A stretch of DNA of 64,000 bases, taken from Alistipes indistinctus YIT 12060. GTDB lineage: Bacteria; Bacteroidota; Bacteroidia; Bacteroidales; Rikenellaceae. The notes beneath the pieces are model-generated. The model searched no databases. It saw nothing but the letters and a program-made list of their open reading frames with translations, and had not been told where the DNA came from. Both the position numbers and the translations under genes were made by a program. The stretch spans positions 1,116,001 to 1,180,000 of the forward strand of contig NZ_CP102250.1 of NCBI RefSeq assembly GCF_025144995.1, read 5' to 3'. Shown here one piece after another: positions 27,705 through 35,395 of this stretch. How positions within the stretch are numbered: the first letter of the stretch is position 1; each line of letters starts with the position of its first letter.

Positions 27705-28412
27705 TTAAAAAGTGCCTCGCAGGCCATAACCGCGCGTGGCGCAGAAAACCTGACTGTAAATGTGGAAACCGGGACGCGAAGTCTCGATCTTGCGGTCGAG
27801 TTGCAGGATCGGGTGTCCCGGCTTGACGCGCAGGTGTTCCTGCAGACGCTTATCCGCCCGGATCGCATACAACTGCTGCGTCCCGCCCGTCACGACGATC
27901 TGGTATTTCGTGCGCAGAAAGTCGAACAGCGAGGTATTCTCCAGGTTATACGAAGTAAACCGCGGCAGGTTGATATTCGGCAGCATCGTAATATCGAGGA
28001 ACACAGGCTCGCCGTTAAGCAGCCGAAGCCGTTCGAAATAGATGCATCCGACCTCCTGTTCATACGGGGTGACCGGAAACGAAAACGCCTCGGTCCAGGA
28101 ACGCACTTCCGGCCGGAGGATGATATGCGTGAGGAAATCCTCGCGCCCGACGGCCGATGTGGTACCCGTCAGCGAAAGAATACCGATTCCTTTGGGCACA
28201 CCTTTCACGATACTTCCTTTTCCCTGGTGTTTCAGGATAAACCCGTCGGCCACCAGTTGATCGAGCGCACGACGCACGGTTGGCCGGGCGACCCGGTGCA
28301 CAATGCTCAGTTCATGTTCGGAGGGCAACAAATCGCCCGCAGAATAGACTCCCTCGGCGATATGGCGCCGGAGGGTTTCGTAAACTTGTTTATATCGGGG
28401 CAGCTCTACCAT
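27705..28412 (-). CDS. GntR-family regulator with UTRA effector domain (HutC subfamily)
   Basis: A 235-residue repressor-type protein: N-terminal winged helix (residues 4-70, YKQVYETLRRHIAEGVY, LLPSEHEL, RPTVRRALDQLVADGF) and a C-terminal UTRA domain that binds small ligands, often sugar phosphates or amino-acid derivatives. I chose the start at 28412 because the protein then begins MVELPRYKQ, as family members do; the longer frame (to 28562) would run through its own promoter. It is divergent from the E2-E3-E1 cluster with candidate operators in between, so it very likely controls that cluster and itself. A sugar phosphate made by the pathway is the likely inducer (inference). Confidence 0.88.
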   Translation of the reverse strand: MVELPRYKQVYETLRRHIAEGVYSAGDLLPSEHELSIVHRVARPTVRRALDQLVADGFILKHQGKGSIVKGVPKGIGILSLTGTTSAVGREDFLTHIILRPEVRSWTEAFSFPVTPYEQEVGCIYFERLRLLNGEPVFLDITMLPNINLPRFTSYNLENTSLFDFLRTKYQIVVTGGTQQLYAIRADKRLQEHLRVKPGHPILQLDRKIETSRPGFHIYSQVFCATRGYGLRGTF

Positions 28413-28472
28413 GGCATTTTGAAGGTCTGATTCAGACGCCTGAAAGTCAGGCGCAAAAAGTTTAGTCGAAGC

Positions 28473-28504
28473 CAAATATAGGCAAAGATATCGGGCCTGA
28501 CAAA
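28473..28504 (-). promoter_or_regulatory. Bacteroidota-type promoter of the GntR/UTRA gene
   Basis: Minus strand TTTG (28504-28501), a 20-base spacer and TATATTTG (28480-28473) match the consensus exactly. The start point would be near 28466, inside the longer reading frame, which supports the start codon at 28412. Confidence 0.75.
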
Positions 28505-28521
28505 TTTTTGTCGGGAAAATT

Positions 28522-28531
28522 TGTATATACA
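28522..28531. promoter_or_regulatory. Candidate GntR/HutC operator 1
   Basis: TGTATATACA is a perfect palindrome that contains the HutC-subfamily core GTnTAnAC. It lies 17 bases upstream of the -33 box of the regulator gene. Confidence 0.55.
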
Positions 28532-28605
28532 TGTTCACAACTTGTAAACCTTCAGGATACACACAATCACCTATATATCAACGTTTAGAAAAATCAATAA
28601 AAATC

Positions 28606-28621
28606 ACTTGTATATATAAGT
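28606..28621. promoter_or_regulatory. Candidate GntR/HutC operator 2 overlapping the cluster promoter
   Basis: ACTTGTATATATAAGT is a 16-bp palindrome with one mismatched pair. It shares TTGTATATA with operator 1 and covers the -33 element of the E2 promoter, the position expected for repression. A half-like ACTTGTAAAC copy lies at 28540-28549. Confidence 0.55.
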
Positions 28622-28637
28622 TATTGTTGTAACTTTG
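28607..28637 (+). promoter_or_regulatory. Promoter of the E2-E3-E1 cluster
   Basis: CTTG at 28607-28610, a 19-base spacer and TAACTTTG at 28630-28637 fit the Bacteroidota consensus with one mismatch in the -33 box. The start codon of E2 is 54 bases downstream. Confidence 0.65.
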
Positions 28638-28691
28638 CAAAAACCGGATTTTGCGGAGAACTAACTAAATCATACATAACTTAAAACTCAT

Positions 28692-30026
28692 ATGGCAACA
28701 GTAGTCATCATGCCTAAACAGGGACAGTCCGTCGAGAGCTGTATCCTGACCGAAATGAAAAAGAAAAAGGGCGACACAGTCGCCGTGGGCGACATCCTTT
28801 TCTCCTACGAGACAGATAAGGCTTCGTTCGAAGAGGAGGCCCAGGTGGCCGGCACCGTATTGGACGTTTTTTTCGACGACGGCGACGAAATTCCGGTGCT
28901 GACCAACGTAATGGTAATCGGCAACGAGGGTGAAAGCACCGCAGAGTTCCGTCCGGGCGGAGAAGCCGCTGCTCCCGCAGCCGAAACCCCGGTTGCCGCC
29001 GCTGCTGCTCCCGCAGCAACACCCGCTATCGCAGCCGCAACTGCCGTCAAGCCCGCTACCACCGAAGGCACTTCACCCGTATCGCCGCGCGCCCGCGCAC
29101 TGGCGGAAAAAGAGGCGGTCAACGCCGCCGCGCTGCAAGGTTCCGGCCCTCACGGCCGCGTCATCGAACGCGACGTACAGGCCGCCATCGCCGCCACGCC
29201 CAAACTCACCCCGTTGGCGAAAGCCATCGCGAAGGAGACCGGTGCGGCCGCACCCGAAGCGGGCAGCGGATTGGCCGGCATGGTCAAAGGCGCCGATATG
29301 GGGGCCCTCAAGAACAGCGTTTACGCGACCGACAGCGAGATCAAGCCGCTGACCAACATGCGCAAGCTGATCGCCAAAGCGATGCACGCATCGTTGCAAA
29401 ATTCGGCCCAGCTGACGCACCACCTCAGCGCGGACGCCCGCCGCATCCTGGAACTGCGGAAGAAAGTCAAGAAAGCCGTCGACAACGGCTACCCGACCAA
29501 CATCACCCTCAACGACATGGTCTGCATGGCGGTAATCAAAGCGCTTAAAAAATTCCCGCAGGTCAACTCGCATTTCCTCGGTGACAGCACGCGCGTTTTT
29601 TCGAAAGTCCACCTCGGCCTGGCCGTCGATACCGACCGCGGCCTGATGGTGCCGACGGTGAAAAATGCCGACGACCTTTCGATCCAGGGCCTCGCCAACC
29701 AACTCAAAGAGGTTGCCAACGCCTGCAAGAAGGGCTCGATCGATCCCGACCTGCTCTCTTCCGAAGCAGCATCGTTCACCGTATCGAACCTCGGCAACTA
29801 CGGCGTCGAGATCTTTACCCCCGTGATCAACCTGCCGCAGGTGGCGATCCTCGGTGTGAATACGATCGTACCCCGCCCGAAAGATATCGGCGGCGGCGTA
29901 TACGCCTTCGTGCCGCACATCGGCCTGAGCCTCACCTACGACCACCGCGCACTGGACGGCGGCGAGGCGACCCGCTTCGTCAAAGAGGTAGCCAACGAAA
30001 TCGAAGCGCTCGACTTCGAACTTTAA
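28692..30026 (+). CDS. 2-oxoacid dehydrogenase E2, lipoyl acyltransferase with two E3-binding domains
   Basis: A 444-residue E2. Residues 1-80 form one lipoyl domain with the lipoyl lysine in ETDKAS. An Ala/Pro-rich linker follows (about 90-125). A peripheral-subunit-binding domain lies at about 126-165 (SPRARALAEKEAVNAA, GSGPHGRVIERDV). A second copy follows at about 168-205 (LTPLAKAIAKETGAA, GSGLAGMVKGADM). Two such domains are unusual. The C-terminal catalytic core (from about 215) ends with YDHRALDGGEA, the HxxxDG motif of the acyltransferase site. The protein moves an acyl group from E1 to CoA. It is the first gene of the cluster, 72 bases before E3. Confidence 0.92.
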   Translation: MATVVIMPKQGQSVESCILTEMKKKKGDTVAVGDILFSYETDKASFEEEAQVAGTVLDVFFDDGDEIPVLTNVMVIGNEGESTAEFRPGGEAAAPAAETPVAAAAAPAATPAIAAATAVKPATTEGTSPVSPRARALAEKEAVNAAALQGSGPHGRVIERDVQAAIAATPKLTPLAKAIAKETGAAAPEAGSGLAGMVKGADMGALKNSVYATDSEIKPLTNMRKLIAKAMHASLQNSAQLTHHLSADARRILELRKKVKKAVDNGYPTNITLNDMVCMAVIKALKKFPQVNSHFLGDSTRVFSKVHLGLAVDTDRGLMVPTVKNADDLSIQGLANQLKEVANACKKGSIDPDLLSSEAASFTVSNLGNYGVEIFTPVINLPQVAILGVNTIVPRPKDIGGGVYAFVPHIGLSLTYDHRALDGGEATRFVKEVANEIEALDFEL

Positions 30027-30098
30027 TTAAATGCACGGCGGAGCGGAAGTTCTTACGACACCGCCCCGCACACCATTAACAGACTTAAATCGACAAAA

Positions 30099-31463
30099 AT
30101 GATAGATTTGGCAATTATCGGCGGCGGCCCGGGCGGATACGTGGCTGCGGAACGTGCCGGAGCGAAAGGGTTGAACGTCGTGCTGTTCGAGAAGCGCGAG
30201 TTGGGCGGTGTCTGCCTCAACGAGGGGTGTATTCCGACCAAAACGCTGCTTTACAGCGCGAAGATATACGACTATGCGAAGCACGGCGACAAATACGGCG
30301 TATTCGCAGCGGATGCGACCTACGACTACGGCAAGATCGTGGACCGCAAGAACAAAGTGGTCCGCAAACTGGTCGGCGGCGTGGGCGCCAAGATGAAAGC
30401 GCACAACGTCAAAGTCGTCAAAGGTGAAGCGAAAATCAAAGGCCGCTCTGAAAACGGGATCGAAATCGAGTGCAACGGCGAGACCTACTACGCAGTCAAC
30501 CTGTTGCTCTGCACCGGTTCGGAGGCTTTCGTACCGCCGATCCCGGGTCTGAAGGAGGCCGGCGACATCATCCTGACGAACCGTGAAATCCTGGCGATGA
30601 AAGAACAGCCCAAATCGCTGGTGATTATCGGAGGAGGCGTGATCGGGATGGAGTTCGCGAGCTTCTTCAACAGCCTCGGCACCGAAGTGACGGTCGTAGA
30701 GATGTTGCCCGAAATCCTCGGCGGCCTCGACGGCGAAATCAGCGCGATGCTGCGCGATATCTATGCGAAAAAAGGCATCAAGTTCAACCTGTCGTGCCGT
30801 GTGACCGAAATCAAAGGCAACGAGGTGATCTATGTCGATCCGCAGGGCAATACCGCATCGGCCAAAGGAGACAAGATACTGGTCAGCGTCGGCCGCCGAG
30901 CGGTAACCGCCGGATTGGGCCTCGAAACGTTAGGCGTGGAGCTGAACCGCGGCGCGGTAAAAGTAGACAACAAGATGCGCACGAACATACCGAACGTCTT
31001 TGCCGCAGGCGACGTGACGGGCTTTTCGATGCTCGCACATACGGCCAGCCGCGAAGGCGAGGTGGTCGTGAACAACCTGACCGGACGTCCGGACGTCATG
31101 CGTTACAACGCTATCCCGGGCGTGGTTTACACGAATCCCGAAGTGGCAGGTGTCGGCCTGACCGAAGAGTCGGCCAAAAAGGAAGGTATCGCATACCGCA
31201 TCCAGAAGCTCCCCATGGCCTATGCCGGACGCTTCGTCGCTGAAAACGAAGGAGGCACGGGCATCTGCAAAGTGCTCGTCGGCGAGCAGTACGGCGAAGT
31301 GCTCGGCGTGCATATGCTCGGCAACCCGTGCAGCGAAATCATCTACGGCGCCTGCATGGCCATCGAGCAGGAGATGACGCTCAAGGAGATGGAAGAGGTG
31401 GTTTTCCCGCACCCGACCGTGTCGGAAATTTTCAAGGAGACCGTCTTCGCCTTCGGAGAATAA
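30099..31463 (+). CDS. lpdA: Dihydrolipoamide dehydrogenase (E3)
   Basis: A 454-residue flavoprotein disulfide reductase. The FAD motif GGGPGGYVAAERAG, the redox pair GGVCLNEGCIPTK, the NAD motif IGGGVIGMEFASFFNSLG, the second FAD motif NVFAAGDVTG, and the C-terminal HPTVSE with the catalytic His-Glu pair are all present. The enzyme reoxidises dihydrolipoyl E2 with NAD. It lies between E2 and E1 genes and is surely part of the same complex; it could also serve the glycine cleavage system if no other E3 exists in the genome. Confidence 0.95.
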   Translation: MIDLAIIGGGPGGYVAAERAGAKGLNVVLFEKRELGGVCLNEGCIPTKTLLYSAKIYDYAKHGDKYGVFAADATYDYGKIVDRKNKVVRKLVGGVGAKMKAHNVKVVKGEAKIKGRSENGIEIECNGETYYAVNLLLCTGSEAFVPPIPGLKEAGDIILTNREILAMKEQPKSLVIIGGGVIGMEFASFFNSLGTEVTVVEMLPEILGGLDGEISAMLRDIYAKKGIKFNLSCRVTEIKGNEVIYVDPQGNTASAKGDKILVSVGRRAVTAGLGLETLGVELNRGAVKVDNKMRTNIPNVFAAGDVTGFSMLAHTASREGEVVVNNLTGRPDVMRYNAIPGVVYTNPEVAGVGLTEESAKKEGIAYRIQKLPMAYAGRFVAENEGGTGICKVLVGEQYGEVLGVHMLGNPCSEIIYGACMAIEQEMTLKEMEEVVFPHPTVSEIFKETVFAFGE

Positions 31464-31571
31464 CACAAATCGGGGGAGCGAGCCGGCCCGGCGCATCTGA
31501 ACCGCTATAAAAACGGGGAAAAGAGCAGCTTCTCATACAACCAGCAAAAAACCTAAAAACAAATAACAGTT

Positions 31572-34052
31572 ATGCCTAAGTCACAATACATCGATCCTAA
31601 AGAGATGCGGAAAGCCGGTGAGATCACCTTCTCGCCGATCCCCGTCAACCAGTACAAAAAAACCGCGAAGGAGGAGCTCAAAAGCAAGCACTTCACCAAA
31701 GACGACCTGAAGCGTATCTACCGCGACATGGTGGTGATCCGCGAATTCGAAACGATGCTGCAACTGGTGAAGACCACCGGCGGCTACAACGGCGTCGAAT
31801 ACAACAACCCTGGCCCCGCCCACCTCTCGGCCGGCCAGGAAGCCGCTGCTGTCGGGATGGCCTACATGCTCGACATCAACGACTTTATCTTCGGTTCCCA
31901 CCGCAGCCACGGCGAAATTCTCGCCAAAGGCCTGCGTGCCATCGAACTGCTCGACGACAAGTCGCTCGAAAAGATCATGAACGAATTCTGGGACGGCGCC
32001 ACCGTGAACGTTGCCAAAAAGGCATACAAAGGCGGCTCGGTCAAGGAACTCGGTATCCGCTTCCTGCTGTACGGCGCACTGGCCGAAATTTTTGCCCGTA
32101 CGACCGGATTCAACAAAGGACTGGGCGGCAGCATGCACACCTTCTTCACGCCGTTCGGCATCTACCCGAACAACGCCATCGTAGGCGGCAGCGGCAGTAT
32201 CGCCGTCGGCGCGGCCCTCTATAAAAAAGTAAACCGCAAACCCGGTATCGTCGTGGCCAACATCGGCGACGCTTCGATGGCACGCGGTCCGGTCTGGGAA
32301 GGCATGACCTTCGCCGCCATGGACCAATTCAAACAGCTCTGGGAAGGCGACATGAAAGGCGGCCTGCCGGTGATCATCAACATCATGGACAACCAGTACG
32401 GCATGGGCGGACAGACCCGCGGAGAGACGATGGGCTTCGATTTCGCAGCCCGCATCGGCGCCGGCGTGAACCCCGAGCAGATGCATGCCGAACGCGTGGA
32501 CGGCTTCAATCCGCTGGCCGTGATCGACGCTTACCGCCGCAAGAAAGCGATCCTCGAAAAAGAGAAGGCCGGCCCCGTGCTGCTCGACGTGTTGACCTAC
32601 CGTTACAGCGGCCACTCGCCCTCGGACGCATCGTCGTACCGCACCAAAGAGGAGGTCGAAGCATGGGAGGCACAGGATTGCATCGTATCGTACGGCAAGG
32701 AACTGATCGACGCAGGTGTTGCCACACAGGCCGACTTGGACGCAGTCACCAAGGAGATCAAGGAGATCATGTTCGACACTTTCAAGCTCTCGATCGACGA
32801 CGAGCTCTCGCCGCGCATGGACCTGCACAAAGAGCCGGAACTGCTCGGCACGATGATGTTCTCGAATCAGAGCATCGACTCTCTGTCGGACGCCAAACCC
32901 GACGTAAACCATCCGATGAGCGAAAACCCGCGCGTGCAGCAGATCGCCAAAAAGGAGCGCTTCGCATTCGACAAGGACGGCAAGCCGTTCTCGAAAATGA
33001 AACAGTTCCAACTGCGCGACGGTATCTTCGAAGCGATCATCGACCGTTTCTACAAAGACGCTTCGCTGGTGGCCTACGGGGAGGAAAACCGTGACTGGGG
33101 CGGAGCATTCGCCGTGTACCGCGGCCTGACCGAGGCACTACCCTACCACCGCCTGTTCAATGCACCGATCGCCGAGGCGGCCATCATCGGCACCGCAATC
33201 GGATACGCAATGTGCGGCGGACGCGTGATCCCCGAAATCATGTATTGCGACTTCCTCGGCTGCTGCGGCGACGAGGTATTCAACCAACTGCCCAAATGGC
33301 AGGCGATGAGCGGCAACATCCTCAAGATGCCCGTGGTCGTACGCGTGTCGGTCGGTTCGAAATACGGTGCGCAGCACTCGCAGGACTGGACTTCTCTGGC
33401 GGCACATATCCCTGGCCTGAAGGTCGTGTTCCCCGTTACGCCCTATGACGCGAAGGGGCTGATGAATGCCGCCCTGCAAGGCACCGACCCGGTGATCTTC
33501 TTCGAGAGCCAGCGCATTTACGACGTGGGCGAACAGTTCCACGAAGGCGGCGTACCGGAAGGATATTATGAAATTCCGTTGGGCGAACCCGACGTGAAAC
33601 GCGAAGGCAAGGACATCACGATCCTCACGATCGGTGCGACGTTGTACCGGGCGCTCGACGCAGCGAAAGTGCTGGAAGAAAAATACGGCATGAGCGCCGA
33701 AGTGATCGATGCCCGCTCGCTGGTTCCGTTCAACTACGAGAAAGTGCTCGAGTCGGTTAAGAAAACCGGACGCATCATCATCGCAGGCGACGCCACCAGC
33801 CGCGGATCGTTCCTCAACGACCTGGCCCGCAACGTCACCGAATTGGCCTTCGACGAATTGGATGCGCCTCCCGTGGTGCTCGGTTCACGCGACTGGATCA
33901 CGCCGGCCTACGAGCTCGAATACGCTTTCTTCCCGCAGGTGGACAGCTTCATCGATGCCATTCATGAGAAGATCGTTCCGCTCAAGGGACACGTGCCGAC
34001 CCGCAACTACACCGATGCGGAGCAAATCCGCCGCGCTAAAGCGGGCATTTAA
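31572..34052 (+). CDS. Fused alpha-beta E1 component of a 2-oxoacid dehydrogenase complex
   Basis: An 826-residue fusion. The alpha part (about residues 40-430) holds the TPP site, and the beta part (about 475-826) has GEENRDWGGAF, APIAEAAIIGTAIG, HSQDWTSLAAHIPGLKVVFP and DPVIFFESQ. The TPP motif is not standard: GDG...NN is GDA at 232-234 and DN at 273-274, with an insertion of about 12 residues (LWEGDMKGG region) between them. The Mg ligands Asp233 and Asn274 are kept. The fusion is known in Bacteroidota, but the length exceeds the common 650-690 residues. Substrate could be pyruvate, a branched-chain acid, acetoin-like compounds or a sugar-derived 2-oxoacid; the neighbours favour the last. 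Confidence 0.85.
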   Translation: MPKSQYIDPKEMRKAGEITFSPIPVNQYKKTAKEELKSKHFTKDDLKRIYRDMVVIREFETMLQLVKTTGGYNGVEYNNPGPAHLSAGQEAAAVGMAYMLDINDFIFGSHRSHGEILAKGLRAIELLDDKSLEKIMNEFWDGATVNVAKKAYKGGSVKELGIRFLLYGALAEIFARTTGFNKGLGGSMHTFFTPFGIYPNNAIVGGSGSIAVGAALYKKVNRKPGIVVANIGDASMARGPVWEGMTFAAMDQFKQLWEGDMKGGLPVIINIMDNQYGMGGQTRGETMGFDFAARIGAGVNPEQMHAERVDGFNPLAVIDAYRRKKAILEKEKAGPVLLDVLTYRYSGHSPSDASSYRTKEEVEAWEAQDCIVSYGKELIDAGVATQADLDAVTKEIKEIMFDTFKLSIDDELSPRMDLHKEPELLGTMMFSNQSIDSLSDAKPDVNHPMSENPRVQQIAKKERFAFDKDGKPFSKMKQFQLRDGIFEAIIDRFYKDASLVAYGEENRDWGGAFAVYRGLTEALPYHRLFNAPIAEAAIIGTAIGYAMCGGRVIPEIMYCDFLGCCGDEVFNQLPKWQAMSGNILKMPVVVRVSVGSKYGAQHSQDWTSLAAHIPGLKVVFPVTPYDAKGLMNAALQGTDPVIFFESQRIYDVGEQFHEGGVPEGYYEIPLGEPDVKREGKDITILTIGATLYRALDAAKVLEEKYGMSAEVIDARSLVPFNYEKVLESVKKTGRIIIAGDATSRGSFLNDLARNVTELAFDELDAPPVVLGSRDWITPAYELEYAFFPQVDSFIDAIHEKIVPLKGHVPTRNYTDAEQIRRAKAGI

Positions 34053-34087
34053 CCGGACTCGTCCGATTAGTAACCAAGCAATGAACC

Positions 34088-35290
34088 ATGTGCGAATTCT
34101 GTCAATCCAATTCCAAGCATAAGGTACAGGAGGTGAGCGTCAACGCCCACCTCCACACACCTTACTCCTTCAGCGCTTTCGACACACTGACCGACGCCCT
34201 CAACCGGGCTGTGGCGGAAAACGTCAAGGTAGTCGGCATCAACGACTTTTACACGACCGCAGGCTACGGGGAGTGGGACCGGGAGTGCCGCAAGCGTAAA
34301 CTCTATCCGCTGTTCAACATCGAATTCATCAGCCTGCACAAGGCCGACCAAGAAGCCGGCGTACGGGTCAACGACCCGAACAACCCGGGCCGCACCTACC
34401 TCAGCGGCAAAGGACTGGCTTGCCCGCCCGTACTGCCCGAGCCGTATGCCTCGCAACTGGCACGCGTGTGCGCCGAGACGCATGAGCAGGTGAAACAAAT
34501 GTGCGCGAAGCTCAACGAACTGCTCGCCGAGCAGCAGACGGGCATCGTCCTCGATTTCGAATGGATCGAGAAGAACCTGACGGGCGGTTCTATCCGCGAA
34601 AGGCACTTGGCCAAAGCGCTGCGCATGAAGGCCTATGAAACGTTCGGCGAAGAGAACCAGGAGACGCTGACGGCTTTTTTCACGAAACTCTTCGGCGGCA
34701 AGCCGCTCAAATCGAAACTGTCCAACGTGGCGGGCGTCGAGAATGAAATCCGCGGCAACCTGCTCAAATCGGGAGGAGCGGCTTTCGTGGCCGAAACCCC
34801 GGCGGCATTCCTGCCGATGGAGGACGTGCGCAAAATCATCCTCGCGGCAGGCGGTATTCCGACCTACCCCTTCCTGGCCGATGACGCCAACGGCAATTTC
34901 ACGCAGTTCGAGGCAGATGTGCGGACGACCGCTGCCGAACTCAAAAAACGCGGTATCTTCTCGGTCGAATTCATCACCACGCGCAACAGCATCGAGGTGT
35001 TGGAACGCTATGCCGGTTACCTGCACGACAGCGGCTTCGTCGTCACGTTCGGCAGCGAACACAACACCCCGGCGATGGAACCGATCGAGCTCTTCGCGCG
35101 CGGCGGCGTACCGCTGACCCCGCGCCTGCGGCAGATAGGCTACGAAGGAGCCTGTGTCGTGGCCGCACACCAGGATATCGTCCAGAGCGGTATGCAGGGC
35201 TATGTAGACAGCCGCGGCGTGGCCGACATAGACAAGCGTGACGAATACGTCGCTTACGGAGACAAAGTAATCAAAGCGGTGATCGGCTGA
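34088..35290 (+). CDS. PHP-domain metal-dependent phosphoesterase-like protein of unknown function
   Basis: A 400-residue protein with the PHP pattern: His21 and His23 in NAHLHTPYS (motif 1), GINDF with Asp53 (motif 2), a metal-type Glu in FNIEF, GSEHN near residue 330 and AHQD near 358. The family includes histidinol phosphatase, polymerase-associated domains and nucleotide or sugar phosphoesterases. It has no membrane or signal sequence. The start lies only 35 bases after the E1 stop, and the aldolase-SDR gene follows, so it belongs to the same catabolic unit. A sugar-phosphate phosphatase or cyclic phosphate hydrolase role would fit, but is inference. A central insertion (about residues 120-220) is larger than in simple PHP phosphatases. 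Confidence 0.72.
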   Translation: MCEFCQSNSKHKVQEVSVNAHLHTPYSFSAFDTLTDALNRAVAENVKVVGINDFYTTAGYGEWDRECRKRKLYPLFNIEFISLHKADQEAGVRVNDPNNPGRTYLSGKGLACPPVLPEPYASQLARVCAETHEQVKQMCAKLNELLAEQQTGIVLDFEWIEKNLTGGSIRERHLAKALRMKAYETFGEENQETLTAFFTKLFGGKPLKSKLSNVAGVENEIRGNLLKSGGAAFVAETPAAFLPMEDVRKIILAAGGIPTYPFLADDANGNFTQFEADVRTTAAELKKRGIFSVEFITTRNSIEVLERYAGYLHDSGFVVTFGSEHNTPAMEPIELFARGGVPLTPRLRQIGYEGACVVAAHQDIVQSGMQGYVDSRGVADIDKRDEYVAYGDKVIKAVIG

Positions 35291-35395
35291 TCCGTAGCGC
35301 CCGCACTGTGAAGGGAAAAGAAAAATAACGAGGTCCCCTTCTACCTTACCAGTGCATCGCCTCCGGGATTCCATCACCAGACTAAATGCAAAACC

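Noticed and set aside
31581-33011. A 476-codon minus-strand open frame inside the fused E1 gene
   Set aside because: The E1 reading has full family motifs; the opposite frame is rich in His, Val and Arg without any motif, typical of a shadow frame.
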